Shown here: positions 6,536 through 13,864 of the stretch, piece after piece
Layout of the letters: each line of letters starts with the position of its first letter
Position numbering within the stretch: position 1 is the first letter of the stretch
Source: an uncultured Sporolactobacillus sp.
GTDB taxonomy: Bacteria > Bacillota > Bacilli > Bacillales > Sporolactobacillaceae
DNA length: 13,864 nt
Reading direction: 5' to 3'
NCBI GenBank assembly: GCA_900543345.1
Contig: UQRJ01000039.1
Location: 1 to 13,864 of the forward strand
Translations under genes and position numbers: made by a program
Notes under the pieces: model-generated
Told to the model about the DNA's origin: nothing
What the model saw: the letters and a program-made list of their open reading frames with translations, nothing else
Database searches by the model: none

Positions 6536-6618
6536 CCTATCAAACGTTTTCTACCATTTTTACTGTTCCGCCGCAATTTCCGTTTTTATCTACGGGTCCT
6601 CTTTTTGTACGCGCGTTT

Positions 6619-6651
6619 GTAACGGTCTTGTTACGCCGCATTTCGTATGAT
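6619..6651 (+). promoter_or_regulatory. Candidate exopolysaccharide operon promoter with an overlapping dyad
   Basis: TATGAT (6646-6651) is a fair -10, about 70 bases before the first gene. The expected -35 position (about 6623-6628) has no TTGACA-like sequence. It is instead covered by the inverted repeat GTAAC-ggtctt-GTTAC (6619-6634). A poor -35 with a dyad over it suggests an activator-dependent or repressible promoter. Confidence 0.35.
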
Positions 6652-6720
6652 GCACCTGAACCTTAAAAAGTGGACGGACACTATCACGCAGGTCCCTGAA
6701 GGTCGGATGGAGGAACTTCG

Positions 6721-7491
6721 ATGAAGAAAACACTCGGTTTAAAAGAAATTTATCAGATCCTGCGCAAAAAATTGTGGCTGATTGTCGCCGTCACCGCTCT
6801 TTTCGCGCTGATCGGCGCATTGGCCACGCATTATTTCATGACGCCAGTTTATAAGGCGTCGACACGTATTCTCGTCAATCAGTCCGGTGGCAAAGCATTG
6901 TATGACTCCAATGAATTGCAGACCAATGTCCAGCTTGTCAACACGTACAGCGAACTGATCAACGATCCGTCCATCTTAAAACAGGTCATTAAGGAAGAAC
7001 AGTTGGCTCTTTCTCCCGACGCATTGCAAGGCATGCTGACTGTCGACACAAATGAAAACTCACAGATTTTCACAATTACCGTTTCATCCGGCAACCCGGC
7101 CGAGTCGGTGAAAATAGTCAACGGCATTGCCCGTGTCTTCCGCCAAGATGTGCAAAAAACAATGAACGTCAATAATGTTCACTTACTGGCACCGGCAACA
7201 TTGGAAACCAGCCGCTACCCGGTATCGCCCGACATTAGAAAGAACGTGATCATCGCCGTCGCACTCGGTCTGTTGCTGTCGATCGGCTTTGCCTTTCTGC
7301 TTGAGTACCTCGATAATACCGTCAAATCCGAAGAAGACATCCAAGAGCGAGCGCATCTGCCGGTCCTCGGCGTCATCGGTCACGCCCATGGTGCAGCCTA
7401 TTCGGCGACCAGCACTGATCGGCTGCCGCACGCCGAATCACTGACATCTGTCCGGACGGGCGGCAAACAGAGCAGGGGGTCTGCCTTATGA
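6721..7491 (+). CDS. CapA/YveK-type Wzz-family chain-length and BY-kinase modulator protein
   Basis: This 256-aa membrane protein is the modulator half of the split tyrosine-kinase system of Gram-positive polysaccharide operons. It has a short cytoplasmic N-terminus, TM1 (about 19-40), an extracytoplasmic Wzz domain (about 41-170) and TM2 (about 175-194). The proline-rich motif SRYPVSPDIRKN precedes TM2, as usual in this family. The cytoplasmic tail after TM2 should contact and activate the kinase encoded next. GGAGG at 6709-6713 lies seven bases before ATG 6721. The gene overlaps the kinase gene by 4 bases, so the two are translationally coupled, as expected for partners. The tail after LPVLGVIG is somewhat long and low in complexity. 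Confidence 0.9.
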   Translation: MKKTLGLKEIYQILRKKLWLIVAVTALFALIGALATHYFMTPVYKASTRILVNQSGGKALYDSNELQTNVQLVNTYSELINDPSILKQVIKEEQLALSPDALQGMLTVDTNENSQIFTITVSSGNPAESVKIVNGIARVFRQDVQKTMNVNNVHLLAPATLETSRYPVSPDIRKNVIIAVALGLLLSIGFAFLLEYLDNTVKSEEDIQERAHLPVLGVIGHAHGAAYSATSTDRLPHAESLTSVRTGGKQSRGSAL

Positions 7492-8216
7492 AATTTATGC
7501 GAAAAAGCGCTAACTCGGCGCATCTGCGTATTGAAAATTTTGAAAAGGATTATCTACTTGCCGAGCAATATCGGACACTGCGGACCAACTTAGCGTTTTC
7601 AAAAGCCGGCGGCGGAATGAAAACATATCTGGTAACATCGGCGGAGCCGCGCGTCGGGAAGTCGACGACGGCCGTTAATCTGGCCATCGTGATGGCACAA
7701 CAGGGGAAAAACGTTTTGCTCATCGACGGTGATATTCGCAAACCGTCGCTTCATGAAGCGTTTCAGTCGGTCAATCGGAAAGGGCTGACCAATCTCCTGA
7801 CCGGTCAGGGGCAATTCGGACAGATGATCCGCACGACGAACATCGACCGACTCAAGTTAATGACGAGCGGCCCGGTGTCACCGGATCCTGCCGACTTGCT
7901 CAGCTCAGCGCAAATGGAAAGCGTACTCGAACAGGCGGCGCAGACATTCGATCAGGTCGTCATCGATTCACCGCCCGTTTTAGTTGCGGCCGATGCCCAG
8001 CTGCTGGCCGACCTGTGCGACGGCGTCCTGCTGGTGGCCAAAAGCCGCTCGACAGAGATCGACAAACTGTGCAAAGCCGCCGAATTATTAGCCAAGGCCC
8101 GGGGAAAGCTGCTCGGCGCGGTGCTGAATAATCAGAAAGAAAACAAAATTGAACAATATTATTACCATTATGGCAACTTTCTAACCGAAAAAACAAAGTT
8201 CCTCTTGAAGAGGTGA
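7488..8216 (+). CDS. CapB/YwqD-type BY-kinase (tyrosine-protein kinase, ATPase half)
   Basis: This 242-aa cytoplasmic autophosphorylating kinase regulates polymer length and export with the preceding membrane modulator. It shows the conserved AEQYRTLRTN segment (25-34), Walker A (52-60), Walker A' VLLIDGDIRKP (76-86) and Walker B FDQVVIDSPP. A C-terminal tyrosine cluster, YYYHY (224-228), is the autophosphorylation site. The Walker A reads AEPRVGKST where family members usually have PGEGKST, so the first loop glycine is replaced by Arg55; the Lys-Ser-Thr core is intact. ATG 7488 overlaps the stop of the previous gene (ATGA) and has GGGGGT seven bases upstream. No PHP-type or low-molecular-weight tyrosine phosphatase gene follows, unlike many such operons, though the operon may continue past the end. 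Confidence 0.92.
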   Translation: MKFMRKSANSAHLRIENFEKDYLLAEQYRTLRTNLAFSKAGGGMKTYLVTSAEPRVGKSTTAVNLAIVMAQQGKNVLLIDGDIRKPSLHEAFQSVNRKGLTNLLTGQGQFGQMIRTTNIDRLKLMTSGPVSPDPADLLSSAQMESVLEQAAQTFDQVVIDSPPVLVAADAQLLADLCDGVLLVAKSRSTEIDKLCKAAELLAKARGKLLGAVLNNQKENKIEQYYYHYGNFLTEKTKFLLKR

Positions 8217-8223
8217 ATGGACA

Positions 8224-8910
8224 ATGGCTCTGTCAAGGGCGAATTCGTCCCGTCAACCAGCCGTAAACGTCTCAGAAAGCGCGCCGCTGTCCCCGGCGTC
8301 AAGTCATTTTTATTTAACTATGAAACGGCTACTGGATCTGTGCGGGGCGGCCGCCGGACTCCTGATCCTGTCACCGTTGTTACTGTTGATTGCCATTTCG
8401 ATCAAATTGGCCGATCCCCGGAACCCGGTGTTTTTCGTGCAAACACGGATTGGAAAGGACGGAAAACCATTCCGTATTTATAAATTCCGTTCGATGGTCG
8501 TCGATGCAGAAAAGATGTTGGACGGATTGCTTACCCGCAACGATGCCAGCGGCGCCATGTTCAAAATGAAAAACGATCCGCGCGTTACCCGGATCGGCCG
8601 TTTTTTACGACGGACCAGTCTGGATGAATTGCCGCAGTTCGTCAACGTTCTGAAAGGAGAAATGAGCCTGGTCGGTCCGCGGCCGCCGCTTCCCCGGGAA
8701 GTGGCGAACTATACACGCTACGATCGGCAGCGACTATCGGTCAAGCCCGGCTGCACCGGCCTATGGCAAGTCAGCGGCCGCAATAGCGTCGGATTTAAAA
8801 CAATGGTCGACATCGATTTGGACTACATCAAACGGCGAAGCCTGTCGCTTGATGTCAAGATCATTTGCAAAACGGTTCTGGTTATGATTCAGTCCAAAAA
8901 CGCTTACTGA
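8224..8910 (+). CDS. Polyisoprenyl-phosphate hexose-1-phosphate transferase (initiating sugar transferase)
   Basis: The product (228 aa) starts the repeat unit by moving a sugar phosphate from a UDP-sugar to undecaprenyl phosphate at the inner membrane face. It is of the short PglC/EpsL-like type: one hydrophobic N-terminal helix (36-60) broken at P51, as in re-entrant monotopic enzymes, then a catalytic domain. Visible motifs are KFRSM (87-91), NDPRVTRIGRFLRRTSLDELPQ with the catalytic D134-E135 pair, SLVGPRPPLP, and PGCTGLWQVSGR. The first 32 residues are a polar, Ser-rich extension. Translation from ATG 8224 uses GAGG (8210-8213) with a spacer of ten. It begins seven bases after the kinase stop. 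The sugar specificity cannot be read from the sequence. Confidence 0.92.
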   Translation: MALSRANSSRQPAVNVSESAPLSPASSHFYLTMKRLLDLCGAAAGLLILSPLLLLIAISIKLADPRNPVFFVQTRIGKDGKPFRIYKFRSMVVDAEKMLDGLLTRNDASGAMFKMKNDPRVTRIGRFLRRTSLDELPQFVNVLKGEMSLVGPRPPLPREVANYTRYDRQRLSVKPGCTGLWQVSGRNSVGFKTMVDIDLDYIKRRSLSLDVKIICKTVLVMIQSKNAY

Positions 8911-8926
8911 GTGAGGAGGCGATAAA

Positions 8927-10048
8927 ATGAAGATTCTTCATGTTTGCGAATATGTACGGGGCGGCATTACGACCTACTTAAATGAGATCATCCGCTACCA
9001 AGTCGGCGCTGCGTCGATTAGCAGCGTCCATATTCTGATGAGCCGATACAATTCCGACCGCCTAAGCGTCGAAGGAGCGCATATCCATTATTACAAATAC
9101 AAGCGAAACTTGCTGCACGTCTTGCCGGCCATGATCCAAATCGATCGGGCCATCCGAAAAATTCAACCGGATATTATTCATATTCACAGTTCATTCGCCG
9201 GCCTGTTTGTCCGTCTCATTTTCTTTTTCCGGAAAAAGCGGCCGAAAATCGTCTACTGTGCCCACGGTTGGTCGTTTCTTATGGACGTCCCGCCGCTACA
9301 AAAGAAATGGTATGGCACACTCGAGCGGCTGCTCGCCAGACGGACAGACCGAATTATCGACATTTCGCAACATGAATGGCTCGGATCGCAGGAATACCGG
9401 ATTCCGAAAGAAAAATCGATCGTCATCCCCAATGGTATCGACAGCCGCTTGCAGCCCGTCCATCCTGTCGAATTGACGCTTGATCCGTCGAAACTCAACT
9501 TGCTGTTTGTCGGCCGGTTGGACAGGCAGAAAGGTATCGACATCCTGATCCGCTTTTTCAGTGACTTTCCGATGAAGCACGTCCGACTTTACGTCATCGG
9601 CCAAAATGTGCTTGATGCCGATCGGCCGGACATGCTCGATCAGATCATCCCGCTCGGTTGGATTGATCACAGGATCATTGATAACTACTATCGGCAATTC
9701 GATGCCGTCATTATCCCATCGAGATGGGAAGGTTTCGGACTGGTCGCCGTCGAAGCAATGAAGAACAAAAAAGCCGTGATTGCCAGCCGTCGCGGCGATC
9801 TCCCCGATCTCATCATCCCGGGTGTCAACGGCTGCCTGTTCGACCTTGATTATCCGCGGGAACTGGCGCATATTCTGAGCACCGTCAGCAGGCCCCGTTT
9901 GCAGGAAATGGGCGAGCAAGGCTTTAAACTGTTCAAAGCTCGATTTACAAGTGACAAATTAAATCGCCGGCTGCTCGATGTCTATGAACAGTTGGTCGAG
10001 ACGCGACAGCCGGCCATGCAGCCGGTTACCCAATATGGGGCGAAATAA
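8927..10048 (+). CDS. GT4 family glycosyltransferase
   Basis: This 373-aa GT-B fold retaining glycosyltransferase should add a sugar to the lipid-linked repeat unit. The N-terminal domain starts MKILHVCEYVRGGITTYLNEI with the acceptor-side glycine-rich loop. The C-terminal nucleotide-sugar domain has LLFVGRLDRQKGIDILI and the EX7E motif WEGFGLVAVE (E268 and E276). These features are typical of GT4 (Glycos_transf_1). GAGGAGG at 8912-8918 lies nine bases before ATG 8927, and the gene follows the initiating transferase by 16 bases. Donor and linkage are unknown. No membrane helix is seen; it probably attaches to the membrane by its basic N-terminal domain. Confidence 0.92.
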   Translation: MKILHVCEYVRGGITTYLNEIIRYQVGAASISSVHILMSRYNSDRLSVEGAHIHYYKYKRNLLHVLPAMIQIDRAIRKIQPDIIHIHSSFAGLFVRLIFFFRKKRPKIVYCAHGWSFLMDVPPLQKKWYGTLERLLARRTDRIIDISQHEWLGSQEYRIPKEKSIVIPNGIDSRLQPVHPVELTLDPSKLNLLFVGRLDRQKGIDILIRFFSDFPMKHVRLYVIGQNVLDADRPDMLDQIIPLGWIDHRIIDNYYRQFDAVIIPSRWEGFGLVAVEAMKNKKAVIASRRGDLPDLIIPGVNGCLFDLDYPRELAHILSTVSRPRLQEMGEQGFKLFKARFTSDKLNRRLLDVYEQLVETRQPAMQPVTQYGAK

Positions 10049-10080
10049 CGATTATCAATACATGAAAAGAGGATTGCAAC

Positions 10081-11334
10081 ATGCTGAACAATCTGTTTGA
10101 ATTCATGACCCTTGCTTTTCCGAAAGCAGGAGTGCAGGTCGGCGTACCACTGACGATTGCGATGTTTTTATTCCTCTTTTCGCTTTATCAGTGTCAATAC
10201 CAAGTTTTACCGGCATTGTTACACGTTAAAGGATTGGTGTGGTTCTACACTGTCTTCCTCATTTTCGCCTTGCTGGCCTTTATTTTTAATCTTGGGTACA
10301 TGCCGACGTTCCAACTTACGGCATTTATGGTCATCGTTGCTTCGCCGCTCGCTATCGGTATCGGTCGGTCGATTCGTGCCGAAACGGCAATAAAAATACT
10401 GGCCTTCTCTGTCATTATTGTTGGTTTGTATGCTCTGATTCAGCGGTTCTTCAGTATTTTGAATACGTCCATTCCCGGTGTGAGTTATACATTTGGTCAG
10501 GATCTGACGGCAAAACCGATTGGTTACGGCATGGCTGCTTCTGGAGACGCACAAAAAATGCCTTCCACCTACCAAAATGGAAATGGATCAGGCCTATTTT
10601 ATGCCATGGCTATCCCAATTCTGACTTCTTGGACAACTGCAAAAGGAAAGCTGTGGTTATTGAAAACAGTCGCCGTTCTGTGCGGTATCATCGGTCTGCT
10701 ATTATCCGGCTCACGTTCAATCATCATCCCGTTCGCGTTAATTTTCATTCCTTATTTGATTCTGTGGAAGGGAAAATTAAGTTATCGAAAACAGCTTCTC
10801 TTTTTTGCGCTGGTTATGTTTTCAACGGAATTGATTACGATCTACTTGTTAAAAAACCGGAGCGAATTTCTTCAGCAGCTATACACACGATATATTGAGC
10901 AGACACTTTCGGACCCTACCGGAGCGGGCCGTACATCGGAATTAAGTGCAGCTATAGAGCAAGCTAGCGCACTAAATTGGCTCCACTTTATTCGTTTTTT
11001 ACTGATTGGTATGCCGTGGAACCGGGCTATTTACGTCGAAGGTCTCTATTACGCTTTGCAGATATACGGACTTGTTGGTTTTTTGAGCCTGACCGGCGTT
11101 TTTATTTCGGCAATCATTTCCATTTATCACTGCAACAAACCAGCATCGATCGGTTTCATCTGCGTCTTTGCTGCTTTTCTCGTTGATGGATCGTTCATGT
11201 ACCCGCCAGCGATGATGAACTATTTCTTTTTAACCGGGTTGCTAACACAAAGAACATTTCAAGAAAGTGACGAATACGTACAGAACAGCGTTCCGGCTAA
11301 TCAGCACTTTCGATTGGGAGGTACTTATAAATGA
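10081..11334 (+). CDS. Wzy-like polysaccharide polymerase (O-antigen ligase/polymerase superfamily)
   Basis: This 417-aa protein is rich in membrane helices (about ten; clear ones near residues 20-37, 50-70, 76-95, 103-122, 191-207 and 212-228). It has larger polar loops at about 127-165 and 258-300, the layout of Wzy polymerases that join repeat units outside the membrane. Within this family's weak conservation it shows QNGNGSGLFYAMAIPIL (an N-x-N-like motif) and LLLSGSRSIII, the SGSRS turn found before a helix in Wzy/WaaL proteins. AGAGGA (10068-10073) precedes ATG 10081. Its stop overlaps the next start (ATGA). Position between two glycosyltransferases in a Wzx/Wzy operon supports the call. 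WaaL-type ligase is unlikely in a Gram-positive. Confidence 0.85.
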   Translation: MLNNLFEFMTLAFPKAGVQVGVPLTIAMFLFLFSLYQCQYQVLPALLHVKGLVWFYTVFLIFALLAFIFNLGYMPTFQLTAFMVIVASPLAIGIGRSIRAETAIKILAFSVIIVGLYALIQRFFSILNTSIPGVSYTFGQDLTAKPIGYGMAASGDAQKMPSTYQNGNGSGLFYAMAIPILTSWTTAKGKLWLLKTVAVLCGIIGLLLSGSRSIIIPFALIFIPYLILWKGKLSYRKQLLFFALVMFSTELITIYLLKNRSEFLQQLYTRYIEQTLSDPTGAGRTSELSAAIEQASALNWLHFIRFLLIGMPWNRAIYVEGLYYALQIYGLVGFLSLTGVFISAIISIYHCNKPASIGFICVFAAFLVDGSFMYPPAMMNYFFLTGLLTQRTFQESDEYVQNSVPANQHFRLGGTYK

Positions 11335-12548
11335 AAGTAGCTATAGTCACTTCTGGTTACATGCCTGTTCCGGCGGCTACGGGAGGCGCAGTTGAGACAT
11401 TGATCGACAGTCTAGTCGCTAAAAACGAAGAATACGGTCAACTTCATCTGGTAATCTTTAGTATTTATCATCCGCAAGCCGTTGAATGGTCCAGGGGGAA
11501 AAAACATACCGACTATATTTTTATTAAAACGCCGTTGCTTTGCAGATGGATCGATCGATCAATTTATGGTGTCGCCAAAATGGCGCTGGGGAGCAGAAAA
11601 AGTAAATCTTATCGTTATATCGCACAGCGGCTGCACTATTTGTCTAAAGTTGGCAATTATTTAGCAAAAAAAGATTACGACAAAGTGATCTTGGAAAATC
11701 ATCCGACATTGTTTATGTTACTGAAAAAGCACCATAACATGGAGAAATACATTGGTAAATACTATTACCACTTGCACAATGAAGTTACCAGTAGTTACGG
11801 ATGCAAAAGGCAGATCATTCACTGCGAAAAAGTATTGGGCGTCAGTCGCTATATTGATCAGACGTTGAAACAATCTGTTTTCGAATTGCCCGAGCAGAAA
11901 TTGGATGTCCTGAAAAACGGCATTGATCTATCTCGCTTTTCCGATCCTGCCAATCAACATGCGGCCAATTACCTTCGTCAAACATATGGCATTTTGCCTA
12001 GTGAAAAAGTAATTTTATTTACCGGCCGACTGTCGCCTGAGAAGGGCATCAAAGAATTACTTCTTGCCTTTCACCGTCTCCATTTTCCCAATGTTAAACT
12101 GGTCGTCGCCGGCGGCTATTTTTACGGCAGTCATATGAGCGGCCGCTATGAACGGACTCTCAAAGAAATTGCTGAGTCGATGAAAGAACGTATTATTTTT
12201 ACGGGCTTCATCCCTTATCGCCAAATGCCTGCCGTCTATGCCATGGCGGACTTCGCTGTCATCCCTTCGCTGTGGGATGACCCAGCCCCATTAACCGTCA
12301 TTGAATCAATGGCTTCAGGTCTGCCTTTAATTACGACACAGTCCGGCGGCATACCCGAATATGTTTCAGACAAATGCGCCATTGTTTTACCAAGAGATGG
12401 TAAATTGATCGATCGCCTTATCAATTCCATGAAACAATTATTATTGGACCAACAACTCCGCTTGGCCATGTCAAAAGCCGGGCGTAAACAAGCAGAAAAA
12501 TTTACATCCGACAATTTTTACCAGCATTTTATTGAGGAAATATCTTAA
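11331..12548 (+). CDS. GT4 family glycosyltransferase (second)
   Basis: This 405-aa GT-B glycosyltransferase shows AIVTSGYMPVPAATGGAVE at the N-terminus (the acceptor and donor loop), LKNGIDLSRF, LFTGRLSPEKGIKELL (donor-domain start) and SGGIPEYV. The EX7E motif is WDDPAPLTVIE, with D317 in place of the first Glu and E325 as the second; this variation is conservative and probably active. GGGAGG (11317-11322) lies eight bases before ATG 11331, which overlaps the stop of the polymerase gene by 4 bases. Codon use is visibly richer in A and T than in the first glycosyltransferase. Sugar specificity is not deducible. Confidence 0.9.
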   Translation: MKVAIVTSGYMPVPAATGGAVETLIDSLVAKNEEYGQLHLVIFSIYHPQAVEWSRGKKHTDYIFIKTPLLCRWIDRSIYGVAKMALGSRKSKSYRYIAQRLHYLSKVGNYLAKKDYDKVILENHPTLFMLLKKHHNMEKYIGKYYYHLHNEVTSSYGCKRQIIHCEKVLGVSRYIDQTLKQSVFELPEQKLDVLKNGIDLSRFSDPANQHAANYLRQTYGILPSEKVILFTGRLSPEKGIKELLLAFHRLHFPNVKLVVAGGYFYGSHMSGRYERTLKEIAESMKERIIFTGFIPYRQMPAVYAMADFAVIPSLWDDPAPLTVIESMASGLPLITTQSGGIPEYVSDKCAIVLPRDGKLIDRLINSMKQLLLDQQLRLAMSKAGRKQAEKFTSDNFYQHFIEEIS

Positions 12549-12581
12549 TTAAAACTAATGAAACTATAGGGAATTGATTTT

Positions 12582-13831
12582 ATGAAAAAAGCTTTGACGA
12601 TCACCTTCATATCAAAGTATAGCAATATTTCAATTCAGTTTTTAATTATGTTAGTTCTATCACGCTTACTATCGCCAGCTGAATTCGGAGTGGTTGCCGT
12701 GATAAGTATCTTTGTTTCTTTTTTCGGTTTGTTAGGAGATATGGGTATCGGCCCAGCAATCATTCAGTTTAAAAAACTGACGGTTGAAGACATTAATTCG
12801 ATCTTTAAATTTGTATTAGGCATGGGACTTGTACTAGCCATCGCGTTTTTTTTCTTCTCGTACGCCATTAGTTGGTTCTTTCAAGAAACAATTTATCGCT
12901 TAGTTTGTCAAAGTATGTCTATTGCTCTTTTTTTTATGATTGGCTCCATTGTTCCTACTAATTTTCTTTATCGCCATAAAAAATTTAAAGAGGTGGGCTT
13001 TTCATCGGTCATTAGCAATATATTCAGCGGCGGTCTAGCCATTTATGCCGCTTATGCCGGTTGGGGGGTCTATGCCCTTGTCTTAAACACGATTGTACAG
13101 AGTTGTTTTAACTTTATCTTTTGCTTGATCATGAGTCGTTTATCTTTCATCGGGTATGGCTTCAGTTGGAAACCCATTCGTAATATCTCCAGCTTTTCTT
13201 TTTACCAATTTATGTTTAACTTTGTAAACTATATTACTAGAAATATTGATAATTTATTGGTAGGAAAACTTCTTGGTGCCAGAGATCTTGGATTTTACGA
13301 TCGCGCTTATCGAACCACTATGTATTCATTACAAGGACTAACCTTTGTTATTAATCCGGTTTTACAGCCATTCCTCTCCGATCAAGCATGTTTCAAAGAA
13401 AAAATTTACAATCAATATGTAGTAATTATAAAGTATCTCAGCCTAATTGGAGCATTAATCGTGCCAATATGTTTTTTTAATGCTAAAGAGATCATTTTCA
13501 TTCTATTCGGCAATAAATGGCTCTTAAGTGTCGCTCCCTTCCAGTGGTTATCGTTAAGTATTGGCATACAACTCGTGCTATCAACCATTGGAAGCGTATT
13601 TCAAGCAACAGAGAATACAAAATATATGTTCCGGACGGGATTGATTTCATCGATCACTTTTATTGTCCTTTCTCTAACAGGACTAATAGTCAGCGGATCA
13701 ATAAATGTCCTGTCGGCTTTTATCTCCTTTGGATTTTTAATTAATTTTATACAAAATTTCTATGTATTGATTAAAAAAGTTTTTCAAAAATCATTCATTC
13801 GTTTTTTATTACAATTTAAGCTTCCTATAGT
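12582..13831 (+). CDS. Wzx/TuaB-like polysaccharide flippase (MATE/MVF family), 3' end missing
   Basis: This is a long open frame (about 416 codons) without a stop, running into the right adapter. The product is a multi-helix membrane protein of the Wzx/WzxC/TuaB type that flips lipid-linked repeat units to the outer face. Hallmarks are the N-terminal SRLLSPAEFGVVAVIS segment (a common motif at helices 1-2), GDMGIGPAIIQF, and TRNIDNLLVGKLLGARDLGFYDRAYR, the signature just after the mid-protein helices of this family. AGGGA (12568-12572) precedes ATG 12582. Family members have about 480-490 residues, so roughly 70 residues are lost at the end. Any residues read after 13831 (SDAAD) come from the adapter. 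The gene is noticeably AT-richer than the first genes of the operon. Confidence 0.9.
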
Positions 13832-13864
13832 CTGTCTCTTATACACATCTGACGCTGCCGACGA
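13832..13864 (+). other. Illumina Nextera i5-side adapter (artefact)
   Basis: These 33 bases are exactly the reverse complement of the Nextera read-1 transposon adapter. They begin with the 19-base Tn5 mosaic end (13832-13850) and continue with the gacgctgccgacga tail. They are not genomic. Together with 1-48 they show that the whole assembled molecule is bounded by adapters. Confidence 0.98.

Larger units (their letters stand above)
6047..6720. promoter_or_regulatory. Long non-coding control region upstream of the exopolysaccharide operon
   Basis: These 674 bases separate the divergent genes at 6046 and 6721. No frame here combines length with a ribosome binding site. The region holds the upstream signals of the leftward gene (GGGAGG at 6055-6060), a rightward terminator (6191-6228), direct repeats (6303-6319), a run of dyads built on ACAG/CTGT and GTTTCGT (6466-6535), and an inverted repeat next to a weak -10 (6619-6651). 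From about 6170 on, the sequence is clearly more T- and A-rich than the coding regions. A leader or regulatory RNA and several regulator sites are plausible. Confidence 0.55.

Noticed and set aside
9296..9919. 207-codon leftward frame inside the first GT4 glycosyltransferase gene
   Set aside because: It is antisense to a clear glycosyltransferase with the EX7E motif and has no family resemblance of its own.
49..13831. Frequent GATCG/CGATCG words across the window
   Set aside because: They fit the favoured codons (ATC GGC, GAT CGG) of this genome and show no regular spacing or clustering, so no repeat element is claimed.
1..13864. CRISPR arrays, tRNA or rRNA genes, insertion sequences and phage genes
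   Set aside because: I looked on both strands and saw no evenly spaced repeats, tRNA-like cloverleaf, transposase or phage-type gene.

Overview
The window is an assembled fragment with Illumina Nextera adapter sequence at both ends (1-48 and 13832-13864). Genuine genomic DNA is therefore about 49-13831, and both terminal genes are cut by library fragmentation, not by biology. Strong GGAGG-type ribosome binding sites, an LCP-family cell-wall protein, a YfmR/Uup-like ABC-F ATPase and a CapA/CapB-type split tyrosine-kinase exopolysaccharide operon point to a Gram-positive Bacillota (class Bacilli). A Sporolactobacillus-like bacterium of moderate GC is my guess, but the sequence alone does not fix the genus.

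Left part (49-1598): the 5' end of an ABC-F ATPase gene reads leftward. A divergent spacer (377-527) with a perfect TATAAT separates it from a rightward LytR-CpsA-Psr (LCP) gene, whose product type attaches secondary polymers to peptidoglycan.

Middle part (1645-4774, leftward): two tandem paralogues share an unusual architecture, an alpha/beta-hydrolase fold joined to a SARP/AfsR-like winged helix and a BTAD-like helical domain. They form an operon with a 16-base gap. Neither has the catalytic serine of the hydrolase, so they look like ligand sensors fused to a DNA-binding output. The second paralogue has an in-frame TGA exactly where the first has a Trp codon at the start of the winged helix. 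Reading frame and homology continue intact for 198 codons beyond it.

Next come a small rightward hypothetical gene (4921-5199) and a convergent leftward gene (5297-6046) that weakly resembles HPr-kinase-like proteins without a recognisable P-loop. A long non-coding stretch of about 670 bases (6047-6720) follows. It holds an orphan rightward rho-independent terminator, several dyads and direct repeats, and the likely control region of the polysaccharide operon.

Right part (6721-13831, rightward): this is an exopolysaccharide/capsule operon with tight or overlapping junctions. Its order is a Wzz/CapA-type chain-length and kinase-modulator membrane protein, a CapB-type BY-kinase, a polyisoprenyl-phosphate sugar-phosphate transferase (first sugar), a GT4 glycosyltransferase, a Wzy-like polymerase, a second GT4 glycosyltransferase, and a Wzx/TuaB-like flippase truncated by the right adapter. 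Together they give a Wzx/Wzy-dependent route: the initiating transferase loads the lipid carrier, the glycosyltransferases extend the repeat unit, Wzx flips it, Wzy polymerises it, and the CapA/CapB pair controls chain length and export. The LCP protein at the left could attach such a polymer to the wall, but that link is inference.
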